Assembly: GCA_933228895.1 (NCBI GenBank)
Contig: OW121853.1
Location: forward strand, 74,694,645 to 74,758,644
Length of the DNA stretch: 64,000 nucleotides
Source: Platycnemis pennipes
Taxonomy: Eukaryota > Arthropoda > Insecta > Odonata > Platycnemididae
Direction of reading: 5' to 3'
The translations under genes and the position numbers were made by a program. Shown piece after piece: positions 44,682 through 54,274 of the stretch; position 1 is the first letter of the stretch; each line of letters starts with the position of its first letter. The notes under the pieces were generated by a model that saw only the letters and a program-made list of their open reading frames with translations, searched no databases and was not told where the DNA came from.

Positions 44682-44695
44682 CTAATCATTGTCAT

Positions 44696-45134
44696 GTGTA
44701 CTGTTATGACCTCTTCTAGCTACCTCAAAGAAGGGCATTTAAGCCATTTTTAGTTCATGCACTCGGCAATAAATCTCCCTAATTTAGTTTTCCTGACCTA
44801 ATGGACAGGTATATGTGGAAGTGCTCATAGTGTACTTCAAGCGTCATCGGAAAAAAAGATTACCTCAGGGTTCACTTTATAGAGTCAATATTAATTGTAG
44901 CCTATGGCCTGATTGGGATTACCATCCTCATCCAGGTACTAAGTGTGTGAAACCGTATCTTATGAAGGCTAATAATCCTTACAGAATGTTTATGAGATTT
45001 TTTGAGCCTTATTTCTTCTTAAAATATCATTACTATAGACTCGGGATGCACATTTTCGGGACCTTGATCATTCGTAAGTAAATCATTTTTCAGATGCTTC
45101 CAGTCCTGCCTTTTGACCTTCACATGGAGCATTT
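44696..45134. other. No recognisable gene
   Basis: An 88-codon frame at 44815-45081 (MEVLIVYFKRHRKK...) has no family I recognise and no second copy in the window. Confidence 0.35.
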
Positions 45135-45240
45135 AACATCTACATCCACGCAATACCCTGCGTGCCACTGCAAGGGTGTGTGGCAGGGGGTGAAGATCAC
45201 CAAACATGCACTATTGGCATGCAGCTAAGAGCTAGAGTTC
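45135..45240 (-). mobile_element. CR1-like LINE 3' end
   Basis: ACATCTACATCC tail, ATACCCTGCGTGCCACTGC and GGGTGTGTGGCAGGGGGTGA, then GATCACCAAACATGCACTAT. Confidence 0.8.
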
Positions 45241-45412
45241 TACCACTACTACTTGGAAACATTGATCATGTTTTCATTGCTGATATATCGGTTCTGGCCT
45301 CTTCTCTGGTAAGTGCAAATCTTCTACAGTTCTTCTCATCTTCTTTTTCCTCGACTTCTTGAGTCCAATGCATATTTCCGTTATGGTTGCCCCGTCATCT
45401 TTATAGAATTGT

Positions 45413-45455
45413 CGTAACGGTTTTTTTCATCACCAACTCCTTGTGGAACCTCAAC
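45413..45455 (-). repeat. Fragment of M6 internal sequence
   Basis: CGTAACGGTTTTTTTCATCA then CCAACTCCTTGTGGAA is the reverse complement of 47550-47590, inside element M6. Confidence 0.55.
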
Positions 45456-45534
45456 ATTTATTAATTCGATCCGTACGTTTCATCTTCATCAACCTTCCGC
45501 AGCACCCCATTCTTGGGTTTCTAGTTTTACTAAT

Positions 45535-45650
45535 AAAAAAGAGTCGTTTCAGTCGTGATGTGGTGTAATAACATTGTTAAATAATATTGGCAATTTTCCA
45601 CAAAGATTCTTTACTCCGACCGGTTTCGATGTGATACATCATCATCAGGA
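45535..45650 (-). repeat. Half fold-back (F1 family) with hammerhead-like core
   Basis: The lead AAAAGAGTCGTTTCAG and arm ATAATATTGGCAATTTTCCA match F1 at 3415-3520, but the second arm is absent. The minus strand of 45612-45649 reads CCTGATGATGATGTATCACA then TCGAAACCGGTCGG: CTGATGA, a GATGT/ACATC stem, GAAA, and ACCGGT ending in C. One unpaired U separates CTGATGA from the stem. Confidence 0.65.
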
Positions 45651-46009
45651 ATAGTAATAATCTAGTTTACCTCCTGCTTTTTCGGTCACAGTCTTGCGCC
45701 TAAAATTGTCTTCGTGATCGTGATTAGGTTTGAATCCATTTAATATTTTTGTCGCACTCGATTTCGATCTGAATTCAAGATTGCTGAAAAAAATTTTTAA
45801 TTTGCAAACAGTAATCGAGCGAAATAACCTGTGCTCAAGTAGCAGGCAATAATATTTTTTAATAATGCAACGCGTGCATATGACGCTTCTTGAATAAAAA
45901 AATTTATTTGTTTATTTTCATGCCCCCGATAACAACACATATGTCCTTTTACATTGGGCACAAATACCAATAACAAATACACAACACGCAAAACCATACC
46001 ATGGTTGGT
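45651..46009. other. No recognisable feature
   Basis: AT-rich, with a 66-codon minus frame and no motif. Confidence 0.4.
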
Positions 46010-46085
46010 GAAAATCTGACCCAGGCGGGACTCGAAACCTCGACCCTTGGTATCGCAGGCGAGGACTTTACCCCGCCGCCACCGA
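46010..46085 (-). mobile_element. tRNA-like SINE head
   Basis: GACCCAGGCGGGACTCGAA then ACCTCGACCCTTGG and GCAGGCGAGG...TACC: a minus-strand B box and a poor A-box region. It may be S1 or an independent tRNA pseudogene. Confidence 0.45.
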
Positions 46086-46137
46086 ACATATATACAATTC
46101 CCTGCGGGTACCGTAAAGTGATATTCTATAAGTTATA

Positions 46138-46670
46138 ATGGGGGCGTTTACTCGGAACCGAAATCGCAATTTTGTACACGAAATCGTTAGATGAAAACAA
46201 AAAAAGAATTTTAGTGAAAAAATTAATCTTCTAACCACAAGCATTCTCTCATAAATCAAAAATTAAAATAAGCAAAAGGTGACGCCCACCGAAAAAGCTG
46301 CTGTGATAACATTGACGTCATTTTCCTCCCGTCCTTGATTGCTTTTCTTGGAAGCGAAGGGAGTGGAGGGGGGTTCTCGTAAGGTCTGCTCGCACAGATG
46401 CTGTCTCAACTGTCTTATTGGCAGAGTCAGCTGTGTCCCCCCATTGCGATAAGGCAAAGTAGCTTTGCGGGCTCAGTTGTGATTGGACGAAGTCGATATA
46501 CGTCAGAGGTTGCACCACGCCCATTTTTCCGAAAGGGTTAAAAACATCAGTTTTTCGCCGCTTATAACTCGAGAAATAATTGACGGATCAAAAAACGGAA
46601 AAATACGGGTCTTTTTATTTTACAAACTCTATCAGATTCGGCAACAAAAAACTATGGTAAACGACCCCAT
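46138..46670 (-). mobile_element. DNA element M4 (copy b), TATA flanks
   Basis: Ends ATGGGGGCGTTTAC and GTAAACGACCCCAT are imperfect complements, with TATA directly outside each (46134-46137 and 46671-46674). The 533 bp is inverse-colinear with 5040-5565. The interior includes CAGCTGTGTCCCCC and TTGCGATAAGGC. No transposase is encoded. Confidence 0.7.
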
Positions 46671-46984
46671 TATATTTATTCTCAGACATGTATATATAGC
46701 TCGAAGTTGTATATGAATGACCAATGAAAGTTTTACTTTATTCAAATTTATAATTTATGTTTACTATTCCTGATTGCTAACTCACGAGCGAATAATGAAG
46801 GAATAAATTGGTCATCACTGAATTCGGATCAGTTTCGCACTCTTGGGGAAGTAATTAATTTACGTGATTGAATAGCATGCGACTTGAAGGAAATACGCAA
46901 TATATTGTGCTGCCTTGCCAATATTTATCGGAATAGTGTAAGTAGGAATCGAGCAGAAGGAAGTGATTAAATGTTACATGTTAG
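46671..46984. other. No recognisable feature
   Basis: AT-rich spacer. Confidence 0.4.
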
Positions 46985-47375
46985 AAGTTAGAAATATATT
47001 ATAAACACCAGCGTACTACGCTAGATTCCATCAGATACATAAGAATAGAGAGATTGATTGTCGTACTGATAGATTCAAAATGTCATTTTTCCCTCGTACT
47101 ATTAGAGAACACAATAGGCAGCAGAAGTAGAAGCACAGCAGGCAAAGGGATAGGTAGGTGAAATATTGTAGTCTGTAGTACATGATGCATGTATTAACAA
47201 CCAATCCCTTTGTGACTATGTAAATACTAACCATGTAGCTGCATGTGGCCCTATTATTAGCATGTTTCCACCCTTGTAGTACCCTTATTGCATGTCAATA
47301 GTTCATGCTTGTTAATCTTCCCCCCTGCCACACACCCTTGCGGTGGCTTGCAGGGTATCACGTAGATGTAGATGT
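46985..47375 (+). mobile_element. CR1-like LINE 3' end
   Basis: Codes RFHQIHKNREIDCRTDRF, KMSFFPRTIREHNRQQK and a stop, then the 3' UTR (GGGATAGGTAGGTGAAATA, CATGTAGCTGCATGTGGCCC), the hairpin CTGCCACACACCCTTGC..., and a GTAGATGTAGATGT tail. Confidence 0.85.
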
Positions 47376-47397
47376 TACAAAGTGTAATAGGGTTATA

Positions 47398-48155
47398 GGC
47401 CAGTGAGTAGTATTGACGGGATAGCCAGATCTTTAGAATATGATAAATTGTATAAGGCATCGCTTTACGAACACATTTGATATTCATGATGGGGAAAAAT
47501 AAACTTGTAATATGTATTTTCACTTTGTATTTAAGTATTCACTTGTATGCTTCCACAAGGAGTTGGTGATGAAAAAAACCATTACGAGAATTCTATATCA
47601 CACAAGAATCACAACAATTTCAATATCAAACAATTTCGATATCACAACAAATTCTATATCACACAATAATCACACAAGAATCGAACCCTGTGCGATTTCG
47701 TCTATTAGTTCCCTTAATGATGACCCCGACGAGAGTTAGTCATGTTGAAACGTGTCCGAATTCGTTAACCATCAGTTTAGCGTGGGGAGGCTAGAAGGTG
47801 TCGGAGGCGATAGACGCATGCCTCCTGCGAATGAGACTGAAGACAGAATAGGGGCGATTAGGAAAGATTAGGCCCCACCTACTCCCGAATATACCTTGCG
47901 TTTTCTATTGACTCTTATGGGGATTGTATGTGTATTAAATCATAAACAAAAATTAAATCGTGACAAATTTTCGTTGACGGTGACGATTGCGTGTTGAAAT
48001 CACGGTCGGTGCTATATATTAAATACAAAGTGAAAATACATATTGCAAGTTAATTTTTCCCCATCATGAATATCAAATGTGTTCGTAAAGCGATGCCTTA
48101 TACAATTTATCATATTCTAAAGATCTGGCTATCCCGTCAATACTACTCACTGGCC
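47398..48155. mobile_element. DNA element M6 with ~137-bp inverted ends, TA duplication
   Basis: Begins GGCCAGTGAGTAGTATTGAC and ends with the complement. Arms 47398-47534 and 48019-48155 are almost identical in inverse. TA flanks both sides. The centre (47535-48018) contains an imperfect ACACAATAATCACA-type repeat array and sequence related to 61836-62050. Long inverted ends and a TA duplication suggest a Tc1/mariner-like or similar non-autonomous element. Confidence 0.75.
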
Positions 48156-48186
48156 TATCATGCTTTGCAACAATGAATATGGGGTC

Positions 48187-48380
48187 ATCATCATCATTGG
48201 TCAAAAATCGTAGGATTGGTTTGACGCAGCCCTCCACTCGATTCTTCTATCGGCCAACCTCTTCATATTAACGTAGTTAATCTATTTCACGTCCTTTACG
48301 ACCTGTTCTATGTAGCTCACACGAGGCCTGCCTTTTCCATTCTTCCCGTTCAGTTTTTCCTCGACGATTGCCTTCATGAA
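48187..48380 (-). mobile_element. RTE-like LINE 3' end
   Basis: Minus strand: KAIVEEKLNGKNGKGRPRVS, YIEQVVKDVK, ADRRIEWRAASNQS-like end and the CATCATCATT tail at 48187. Upstream of 48380 the similarity stops. Confidence 0.8.
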
Positions 48381-48532
48381 TATGTGGTAAAATTCGAAAA
48401 AAATGTACGAAAGTTATATTGAAAGCATAAGATGTCATTCGTTTTAATAGAAGTTTTGTCGCTGCAATCTTCGCCGACGAGGGATTTTTTTTAAAGCCAT
48501 CAAGGATTTTAGGCACTTTCAACCTCCCCTGG

Positions 48533-48843
48533 GGGGCTGTGTTTGAAACCGTCGGGATTATCTCGAATAGGTAACCAAGGAGTCACGTGGTATAAACACG
48601 AAATGTTCGTAAATTTTTTGTCTAAAAACAGCTCGTTACCGTATAATTAATTGTTTTCACTTGTGTTTTTCTCATCTGTCTCGACCATAGAGCCTCCAGA
48701 TGAGATAAAATACAAGTGTAAACAATGAATGAGGTGGTAATCAGCGGTTTTAACACAGCAAATTTGCAAAACATTCGTGTTTATACCATGTGACTCCTTG
48801 GATACCTATTAGAGATAATCCTGACGGTTTCAAACACAACCCC
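48533..48843. repeat. Palindromic element P5
   Basis: GGGCTGTGTTTGAAACCGTC...GGTAACCAAGGAGTCACGTG folds onto the right arm ending GACGGTTTCAAACACAACC. Flanks are CCTGG (48528-48532) and TCTGG (48844-48848). The right flank is an S3-type tRNA-like head. Confidence 0.8.
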
Positions 48844-48905
48844 TCTGGTCTGCCGGGCGACTGCATAGACCACCATGCTAACAAGGTTACTCTTCTTGGT
48901 TGGTT
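48844..48905 (-). mobile_element. S3 SINE head fragment
   Basis: The minus strand GTTAGCATGGTGGTCTATGC and AGTCGCCCGGCAGACCAG resembles the tRNA-like start at 2015-2080. It is truncated directly at P5. Confidence 0.5.
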
Positions 48906-49023
48906 AATTCCCAATGCTTGATGAATTCGCACACGCCTTAAGTCCAATTATTGGTTAGAAAGTAAGCCGAAGCCGTGCTAGCTGCGAGAAATGATCGCGG
49001 GGTAGCCACGCTTTATCTTCGCT

Positions 49024-49049
49024 AGTTCGAACCATTGCAATGGTTCGAA
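49024..49049. repeat. 26-bp perfect palindrome
   Basis: GTTCGAACCATTG followed by its exact complement CAATGGTTCGAAC with no spacer. TTCGAA on each side echoes B-box words, so a tRNA-like origin is possible. Confidence 0.7.
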
Positions 49050-49122
49050 CATGCATGCATTGGTTGCGCGATCTTCGCTCTCGTGAGGGAACCTCTCGCT
49101 ATTGCAACCACAGCACTCTTTT

Positions 49123-49302
49123 GTTCTCTGCATCTCGGGTTCTGCGTCCGCGTTTGTTGACTGGGGGTGACCACAGTTTCGCTAGCCGTCCTGCTAGCGG
49201 TCAGGTCGAAGGTGGTGAAACTGTTGTCACCCCCAGTCAACAAACGCGGACGCAGAACCCGAGATGCAGAGAACATCTGAACAACGCCGCGGAAACCTTC
49301 GC
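49123..49302 (-). repeat. Fold-back (F8), 180 bp, 16-bp target duplication
   Basis: ACCACAGCACTCTTTT occurs at 49107-49122 and 49303-49318. Arms of 58 bp run 49123-49180 and 49217-49274 (GTTCTCTGCATCTCGGGTTC and complement), nearly perfect. The 28-bp lead is at 49275-49302. Loop-side words AGCGAAACTGTGGTC (minus) and GTGAAACTGTTGTC (plus) keep the GAAAC-then-GTC order, but no CTGANGA is seen. The frames here on both strands arise from the palindrome. Confidence 0.85.
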
Positions 49303-49318
49303 ACCACAGCACTCTTTT

Positions 49319-50189
49319 ATGTCCTTGCCGTTGAGGCGCAGCTGCGCTCAGCCCCATCTTGCGTCGTCTACGTTATCTGCGGTGACATAAGTAACTTCGC
49401 ATCCTCTCCCCAGATCCCAATTGTGGTTTTTTTTACGGGACTCGGATTGCTTAGAGTGAATTTCCCCTACCTTGAAATTAAATCAGTGTTCAACCCGAAG
49501 GTTGGTTTTTGCGATAGGTAAGGGCACCACTCACCACATGCTTAGCCATCGGCCTGTGAAATTAACAAATTCAGGGTAGGGGAGCCAATTCCTTTCCCTG
49601 GACGACCTGTGATTTCCTACGAAGTTCTGACGCACTGAAAATAGGATCGCGAGGAGTTTTAGGTGAAGTTGTCCAGAAAGCTTCTGCCCGGGATTTGAAC
49701 CCTCCGGTCCCGGGTTCAAATCCCAGGATAGAGTGGGTAGGCCCTAGGTGGTAGTGGCACTAGGCCACCATGACCACACTCCCGTTCTTTATTCTGATGG
49801 AATACATAGCGTAGAATATTTTGAATCAGGTAGCAGTCATTGTAACTGCCATCTGAAATTTTTCGGATCTTTTACGTTGGAAGATTAGCCAAGTATAAAT
49901 AGGGAACGGATGGTGGGTAGAGAGAAACCCGGCAACAGTTTATCAACATTTCTCCATGTGCCTCCGGTCATATAATCTCCAATTTAACTCCTTCGTGCAG
50001 AAGATTATTTTAATTCCGTGCCAATGTCAGGGGAATTCACTCCATGAAACCGTAAGAATTCCTCCAATCCCTTTCTTTTCCATAACCTCGGAAGAGTTCA
50101 CTTTTCATCCGACGGACGGAATAGAGAAATTGTTGTTCTATTTGCCATGAACCCAATTACGGACCACTATGTCAGTTATAATCAATGCA
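49319..50189. other. Double B-box palindrome at 49686-49724, otherwise unrecognised
   Basis: GGGATTTGAACCC then TCCGGTCCC and GGGTTCAAATCCC: inverted B-box-like words facing apart. It may be two tRNA-like heads joined. No coding signal is seen in the rest. Confidence 0.45.
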
Positions 50190-50270
50190 ACACGGCCGGG
50201 ATTCGAACCCGGACCCTCGAAAAATTATGCTAGTTTTCCATCTAACCAAATCCTCTTTAAATATGTTTTA
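50190..50270 (-). mobile_element. tRNA-like SINE head, S2-like
   Basis: Minus strand: GATTTGGTTAGATGG (A box), GGGTCCGGGTTCGAATCCC (B box), GGCCGTG. Spacing suits a tRNA, but the anticodon arm (TAATTTTTCGA) does not fold convincingly. Confidence 0.5.
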
Positions 50271-50284
50271 ATTGAGTACTGGCC

Positions 50285-51000
50285 AGGCGAAGAGTGACCA
50301 AAGAAGAATCTAATGACACCTGACCATACAAGCGTGCAAGTAAGGAAATTCTTCATTAGAACTCACACAAGGAGCATATTTATCTACGGCTGGGAGACAT
50401 GAAGAATTCAAGACTGGAAGTATTCGAAATGCGGTGCTACTGAAGAATGATAAAGATGGCATGGATCGTCCGAGTGACTAACGAACAAGTCCTAAGAAGA
50501 GTGGGAGGAGAGAGAAGTCTTCTGAAAACTTTGATAAGAAAACGGGAAAACCCAATCGGCCATATGTTGCGACATGATGTCCTGAATAAGGTAATTTTCT
50601 TGGTGGAAGTAAAGGGAAAGAATGGAAAATTTCACATGAGATATGCAGAGCAAATGGTGAAGGATGTTCAGTAGTAATGAAGTTGTTAATAGTGATTGGA
50701 AGGGTGGGCGGGGGCCTTCTGGAGCCCCCCTGGCACTTAGACCTCTTTAGATCCGTTGTGCCAAACCACATTTAACCTGCCCGCCACTCGCAGACGGGAC
50801 AAGAACACCGCGGTAGAGGTATGGAGGACCCATCCAACCTCTGTCCGGGCCCAACGTTGCTTAACTATGGTGATCTGACGGGAACCAGTGTGTCAACGTG
50901 GCTAGGTCCTTGCTCTATCAAGAGCTTAGTCGATAGGAGAATCGAGTGTAGACCTGCGTCAAACCAATACTAGGATTTTTGACCTATGATGATGATTATA
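50285..51000 (+). mobile_element. RTE-like LINE interrupted by a 5S-derived SINE
   Basis: 50285-50690 encodes KKESNDT*PYKRASKEIL-like start, then EVFEMRCY*RMIKMAWIVRV, TNEQVLRRVGGERSLLKTLI and IGHMLRHDVLNKVIFLVEVK. 50925-51000 supplies AVDRRIECRPASNQY-like codons and the ATGATGATGAT tail. The gap is SINE sequence. Stops and frameshifts show it is inactive. Confidence 0.8.
50700..50915 (-). mobile_element. 5S rRNA-derived SINE (SINE3-like)
   Basis: The minus strand reads ACCTAGCCACGTTGACACAC, TGGTTCCCGTCAGATCACCA, TAGTTAAGCAACGTTGGGCC, GGTTGGATGGGTCCTCC and ACCGCGGTGTTCTTGTCCCG. This follows arthropod 5S rRNA from its 5' third to its end (CGATCACCGAAGTTAAGCA, TTGGATGGG, ACACCGCG). Substitutions in the stems make a functional 5S gene unlikely. 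A GGAGCCCCCCTGG segment and tail extend toward 50700. It sits inside an RTE-like LINE. Confidence 0.7.
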
Positions 51001-51004
51001 TAAT

Positions 51005-51170
51005 TCAGTTTTTAGGTGCTACAAATGCTTGTGTTATATCGCATCGTGTAACCGAAAAGAGAGTAGGTATGAGGCAACAAAGTATCTGAGCCCGAGTTAC
51101 GATTAGAATCCGCTATCTTTTTTTAAGTTGCCAGGCCAGCGCGTTACCGACTCCAATACCGCGGCCGGCT
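51005..51170 (-). mobile_element. tRNA-derived SINE, family S1
   Basis: GGTGCTACAAATGCTTGTGT (body) through GCCCGAGTTACGATTAGAAT (degenerate B box) to GCCAGGCCAGCGCGTTACCG then ACTCCAATACCGCGG (A-box side). The order matches 23555-23735. Confidence 0.6.
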
Positions 51171-52109
51171 AACACTCCTTTCTAATTAGTCTTCGGCAGG
51201 TTTGGAACCAATCTTTTAGCATCATTTTCGCTTGAAAACAAGGTTATTAGCGACGTCCGACCCAGGAGGAGAAGTTTTTCCGTGCGTTCCCCTTCGTGAT
51301 ATTCCATCACAACATCTGATTTTGTGACGCACGACAATTTCACAACAATTCAAACGCGGAAGAGCCAAGTCCTTAGCGAGTCCACTCTACCGTTCACCGC
51401 TGTATATTTTTTTTTTTAATTTCCCTCTAAGGTTTTTTTCCTATCGCCTTTTGCAACTAGGAATGTGCGTTGTATTACGGAAGTTTAGCATTTGAAAAGA
51501 TCCTGTGGAGAAATTCTCCGTATTTCATCTCGTTTTCGTAACCGAGTGAAAAAGTTCGGAACCGTGCGTGACAAAATATACCGGCTCAATTCGTTCAAAT
51601 CACATATCCACCTATATGTTTTCAGTCACCAGTTCGAATAAAGTTCTTTTTTCGTATGGTTTGAATCTCTTCTCGGTCGAATTGAGGATATAAATAAGTA
51701 ATCTCAGAGAAGGATTAAGTTATAATCATTTTTCTGAAATCATGTGTTATGAGATTAAATTTTTTCATAATTATTGCCGTAATGATTTTGATTTCATTGC
51801 ACCAGTTATATCATTCCTATGCTTTATTTTGAGTCTGATAACTTAATAGGGTTTGCCAAGCGGGCGTTGACATTCTACCGTTTCCGTGGACGTAGTTACA
51901 TTTTTCATGGATATTCATCTTGGTCAGGACATGGCCAACATTTCTGGAATTTAGACTTCGATCTTTGTTGTTACTCAATTGCAAGATATTTCACAGAGAA
52001 AAAAATCATTGAAGCTATTGAATGGAAATGCCATTGAATCTCTAAACTTCAGCGTGTAACGCCGTTAAATTTTTCGTGGCTAGTTCGCGAACTTTGAATT
52101 TTGTTGTTG
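51171..52109. other. No recognisable gene
   Basis: A T-tract lies at 51407-51420. A 72-codon frame at 51819-52037 has no known motif. Confidence 0.4.
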
Positions 52110-52340
52110 CCGTTGAACGCCGGGTTGGTGAGATGGGAAACAAGTATTCAGGCTTCTCGTTCAAAGGACGCAGGTTTGAATCCCGGCAGCGGCAGCAGTA
52201 ATGATTTCTCATTGCTATACCGGTCACCACTTGAGTGCTGTGTGGTATGAACTTCATGTCCAGTGCTCCAACGTGTGGATGGTACGTTTAGTCATAGATT
52301 CCTCGAGGCTATCGGTAATGGCAGGCTAATACTGACGCAG
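52110..52340 (+). mobile_element. tRNA-derived SINE, family S2
   Basis: GCCGGGTTGGTGAGATGG (A box), CGCAGGTTTGAATCCCGGC (B box), then a body with GGTCACCACTTGAGTGCTGT and GTGGTATGAACTTC. The right end is uncertain. Confidence 0.5.
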
Positions 52341-52480
52341 GGTTTCTCTCCATTATTTCCTCGTCCTTAGAATGTCATACTTGTCCAATGTCATACTTCT
52401 ACACAACTACTCTCCTATCCTTTTTTCCGCAAATGACTCAGCAGTGAACGTATGACGCTGAAACTGGAATCCGAACCAGG

Positions 52481-52793
52481 GTGGGTGTGTTTAAAACCAT
52501 CGGAAACATTTCGAATAGGTAACCAAGAAGTCACGTGGCACAAACACGAATGTTTCGTAAATTTCGCTGTGCTGGAATCATTCACTACAATCTCACTCAT
52601 TGTTTTCACTTGAGTTTTTTTTGCATCCGGGGACTCTATACTCGAGACGGATGGGAAAAACTCAAGTGAAAACAACGAGTGAGATTTTAATGATCGATTC
52701 AAACAGCGAAATTTGCGAACCATTCGTGTTTGTACCACGAGGCTCCTTGGTTACCTATTCGAGATGTTTACGAATGTTTCCAATACAGGCCTC
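52481..52793. repeat. Palindromic element P6
   Basis: GTGGGTGTGTTTAAAACCAT...GTAACCAAGAAGTCACGTGG folds onto TACCACGAGGCTCCTTGGTT then ACCTATTCGAGAT. The left flank, AATCCGAACCAGG, is itself B-box-like. The right end is diverged. The centre is GGGGACTCTATACTCGAG. Confidence 0.75.
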
Positions 52794-54174
52794 CAAAACC
52801 CTCGAGATGGCTTCTCATCCCAAGAGCCCTGGTTCCAATTCCCTTAGTGACATAGCGTTTTCATCAATATTTCGATCCCTGTATGGGTCTGTTTGGAAAG
52901 AACTTAAAGTTCAGGTCTTCGCCGGTCGGAAAGGTCGTTAAAATTTGGACCACTTGGCTCCTCTTGGTAAGTGTAAGCATACTGATGTCGAGCTTTTAGA
53001 ATTTCAAATTATTTCCTCATTAATGATGCTGTGTCGTTATTCATATATTATATATCAGGAAATTACTTATTATTTAATTTCAAAATTAAATCATACAACA
53101 ACGACAGACACTCTCCCCTCTTCCGTCGCAACGACCAATCATATGCTCCGTCTCTTCCCCCCTCCTCCCCCTTCACCCTTCCCCCACACACCAAACATTT
53201 AACACTCGCATAATCTTAGACAGTGGCCTACCACTGACAATGAGATCTTCCCGAGACAAGTGCCTCTCAAACCTATCTCCACGTTTATGATCACCGTGGG
53301 TGACCAATATTTCGATATAGGAGTCTTCCACTAATATACCGCTGTTGGCATCGGTGTAATTATCGTCTAAAAATTATTTCGACAGTTTTCTTTCCAACGC
53401 TACATAGAAAATCAATGAAGAATTTCTCTCCATTCCCTTTTCCTTGAAAGATACCTACGTTCTTCAACTACTCACCTATGTACTCACTAATGTACTTATT
53501 GTTAGTTGCCGGTCGCCTCCCATTATTACAATACAACAACGACATTGAACTTAAAAATTACGAGGATTTTCCAAGGTTGCCAGATTTCAGCCGGAAGAAC
53601 TCCGGCTTTACCCGGAAATCGAACCATGGATGGGAGCTATTAACAAGGTAATGTTAAAGCCTTCGAGTATTATAATCTCCTCCTGAATTCTAAATCTTAC
53701 TTTCGGAGACGTTTTTGAAGCCAGCTGTCATCGATTAATGCGCCGTCGCATTTTTTTTTTCGTTTTCCTCAACGTCTCAGGCTAGGAGGAAAAACCTTGA
53801 CCTTATGTGAACTCAGAGATGACACAGAGAGAAAGAACGACAAATCATCATTAACGAGGCAATGTGGTAATCGTCGGATGTTTGTAAACATAACTCCATG
53901 CTGTGGATAACCAAGGGAATCAGTTTGCAACATTGTTCCTCTAGTTGCATGTCGTTTACTCAGATTGATTTTTAATGGCTTTCTGAAAGAGATAATTATT
54001 CCTTTTGCGTCAGTGTATTGCCGATAAGAGTGGCGTCGAAGCAAATAATATATTCCAATACGTCGCACTGATCATCATCTGTAGTTTTCATGTCTGTCTA
54101 ATGGAAGAGGGGATGTCTTTTATTCTCAATCTCTCCCCAATAAAGACGCTTACCCATCTACACGCAGTTTAAGG
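52794..54174. other. No recognisable gene; possible tRNA-like scrap near 53600
   Basis: CCGGCTTTACCCGGAAATCG then AACCATGG only loosely resembles a B box. A C-rich stretch lies at 53155-53190. A 99-codon minus frame at 53769-54068 is unassigned. Confidence 0.35.
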
Positions 54175-54265
54175 TGCTACAGATCTAAAGGCCTTTGTAA
54201 ACGGTAACATTTCGAATACAAGTACTTGTTCAATTAGTAAATTGTACCGTGTAAGAGGTCTTTGC
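54175..54265. mobile_element. Degraded copy of TTA-duplication MITE
   Basis: AAAGGCCTTTGTAAACGGTA and AAATTGTACCGTGTAAGAGG parallel the ends of the element at 35219 (AGGCCGCTTTACACGATACA, AAATTGTACCGTGTACAG). It is shortened and imperfect. Confidence 0.5.
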
Positions 54266-54274
54266 ACTATTTCT

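Noticed and set aside
49022..49390. Overlapping 111- and 116-codon frames on opposite strands as genes
   Set aside because: They are mirror products of fold-back F8. Parts of both translations are identical because the DNA is palindromic.
50700..50915. Functional 5S rRNA gene
   Set aside because: Numerous stem substitutions, no terminator run where expected, and location inside a LINE.
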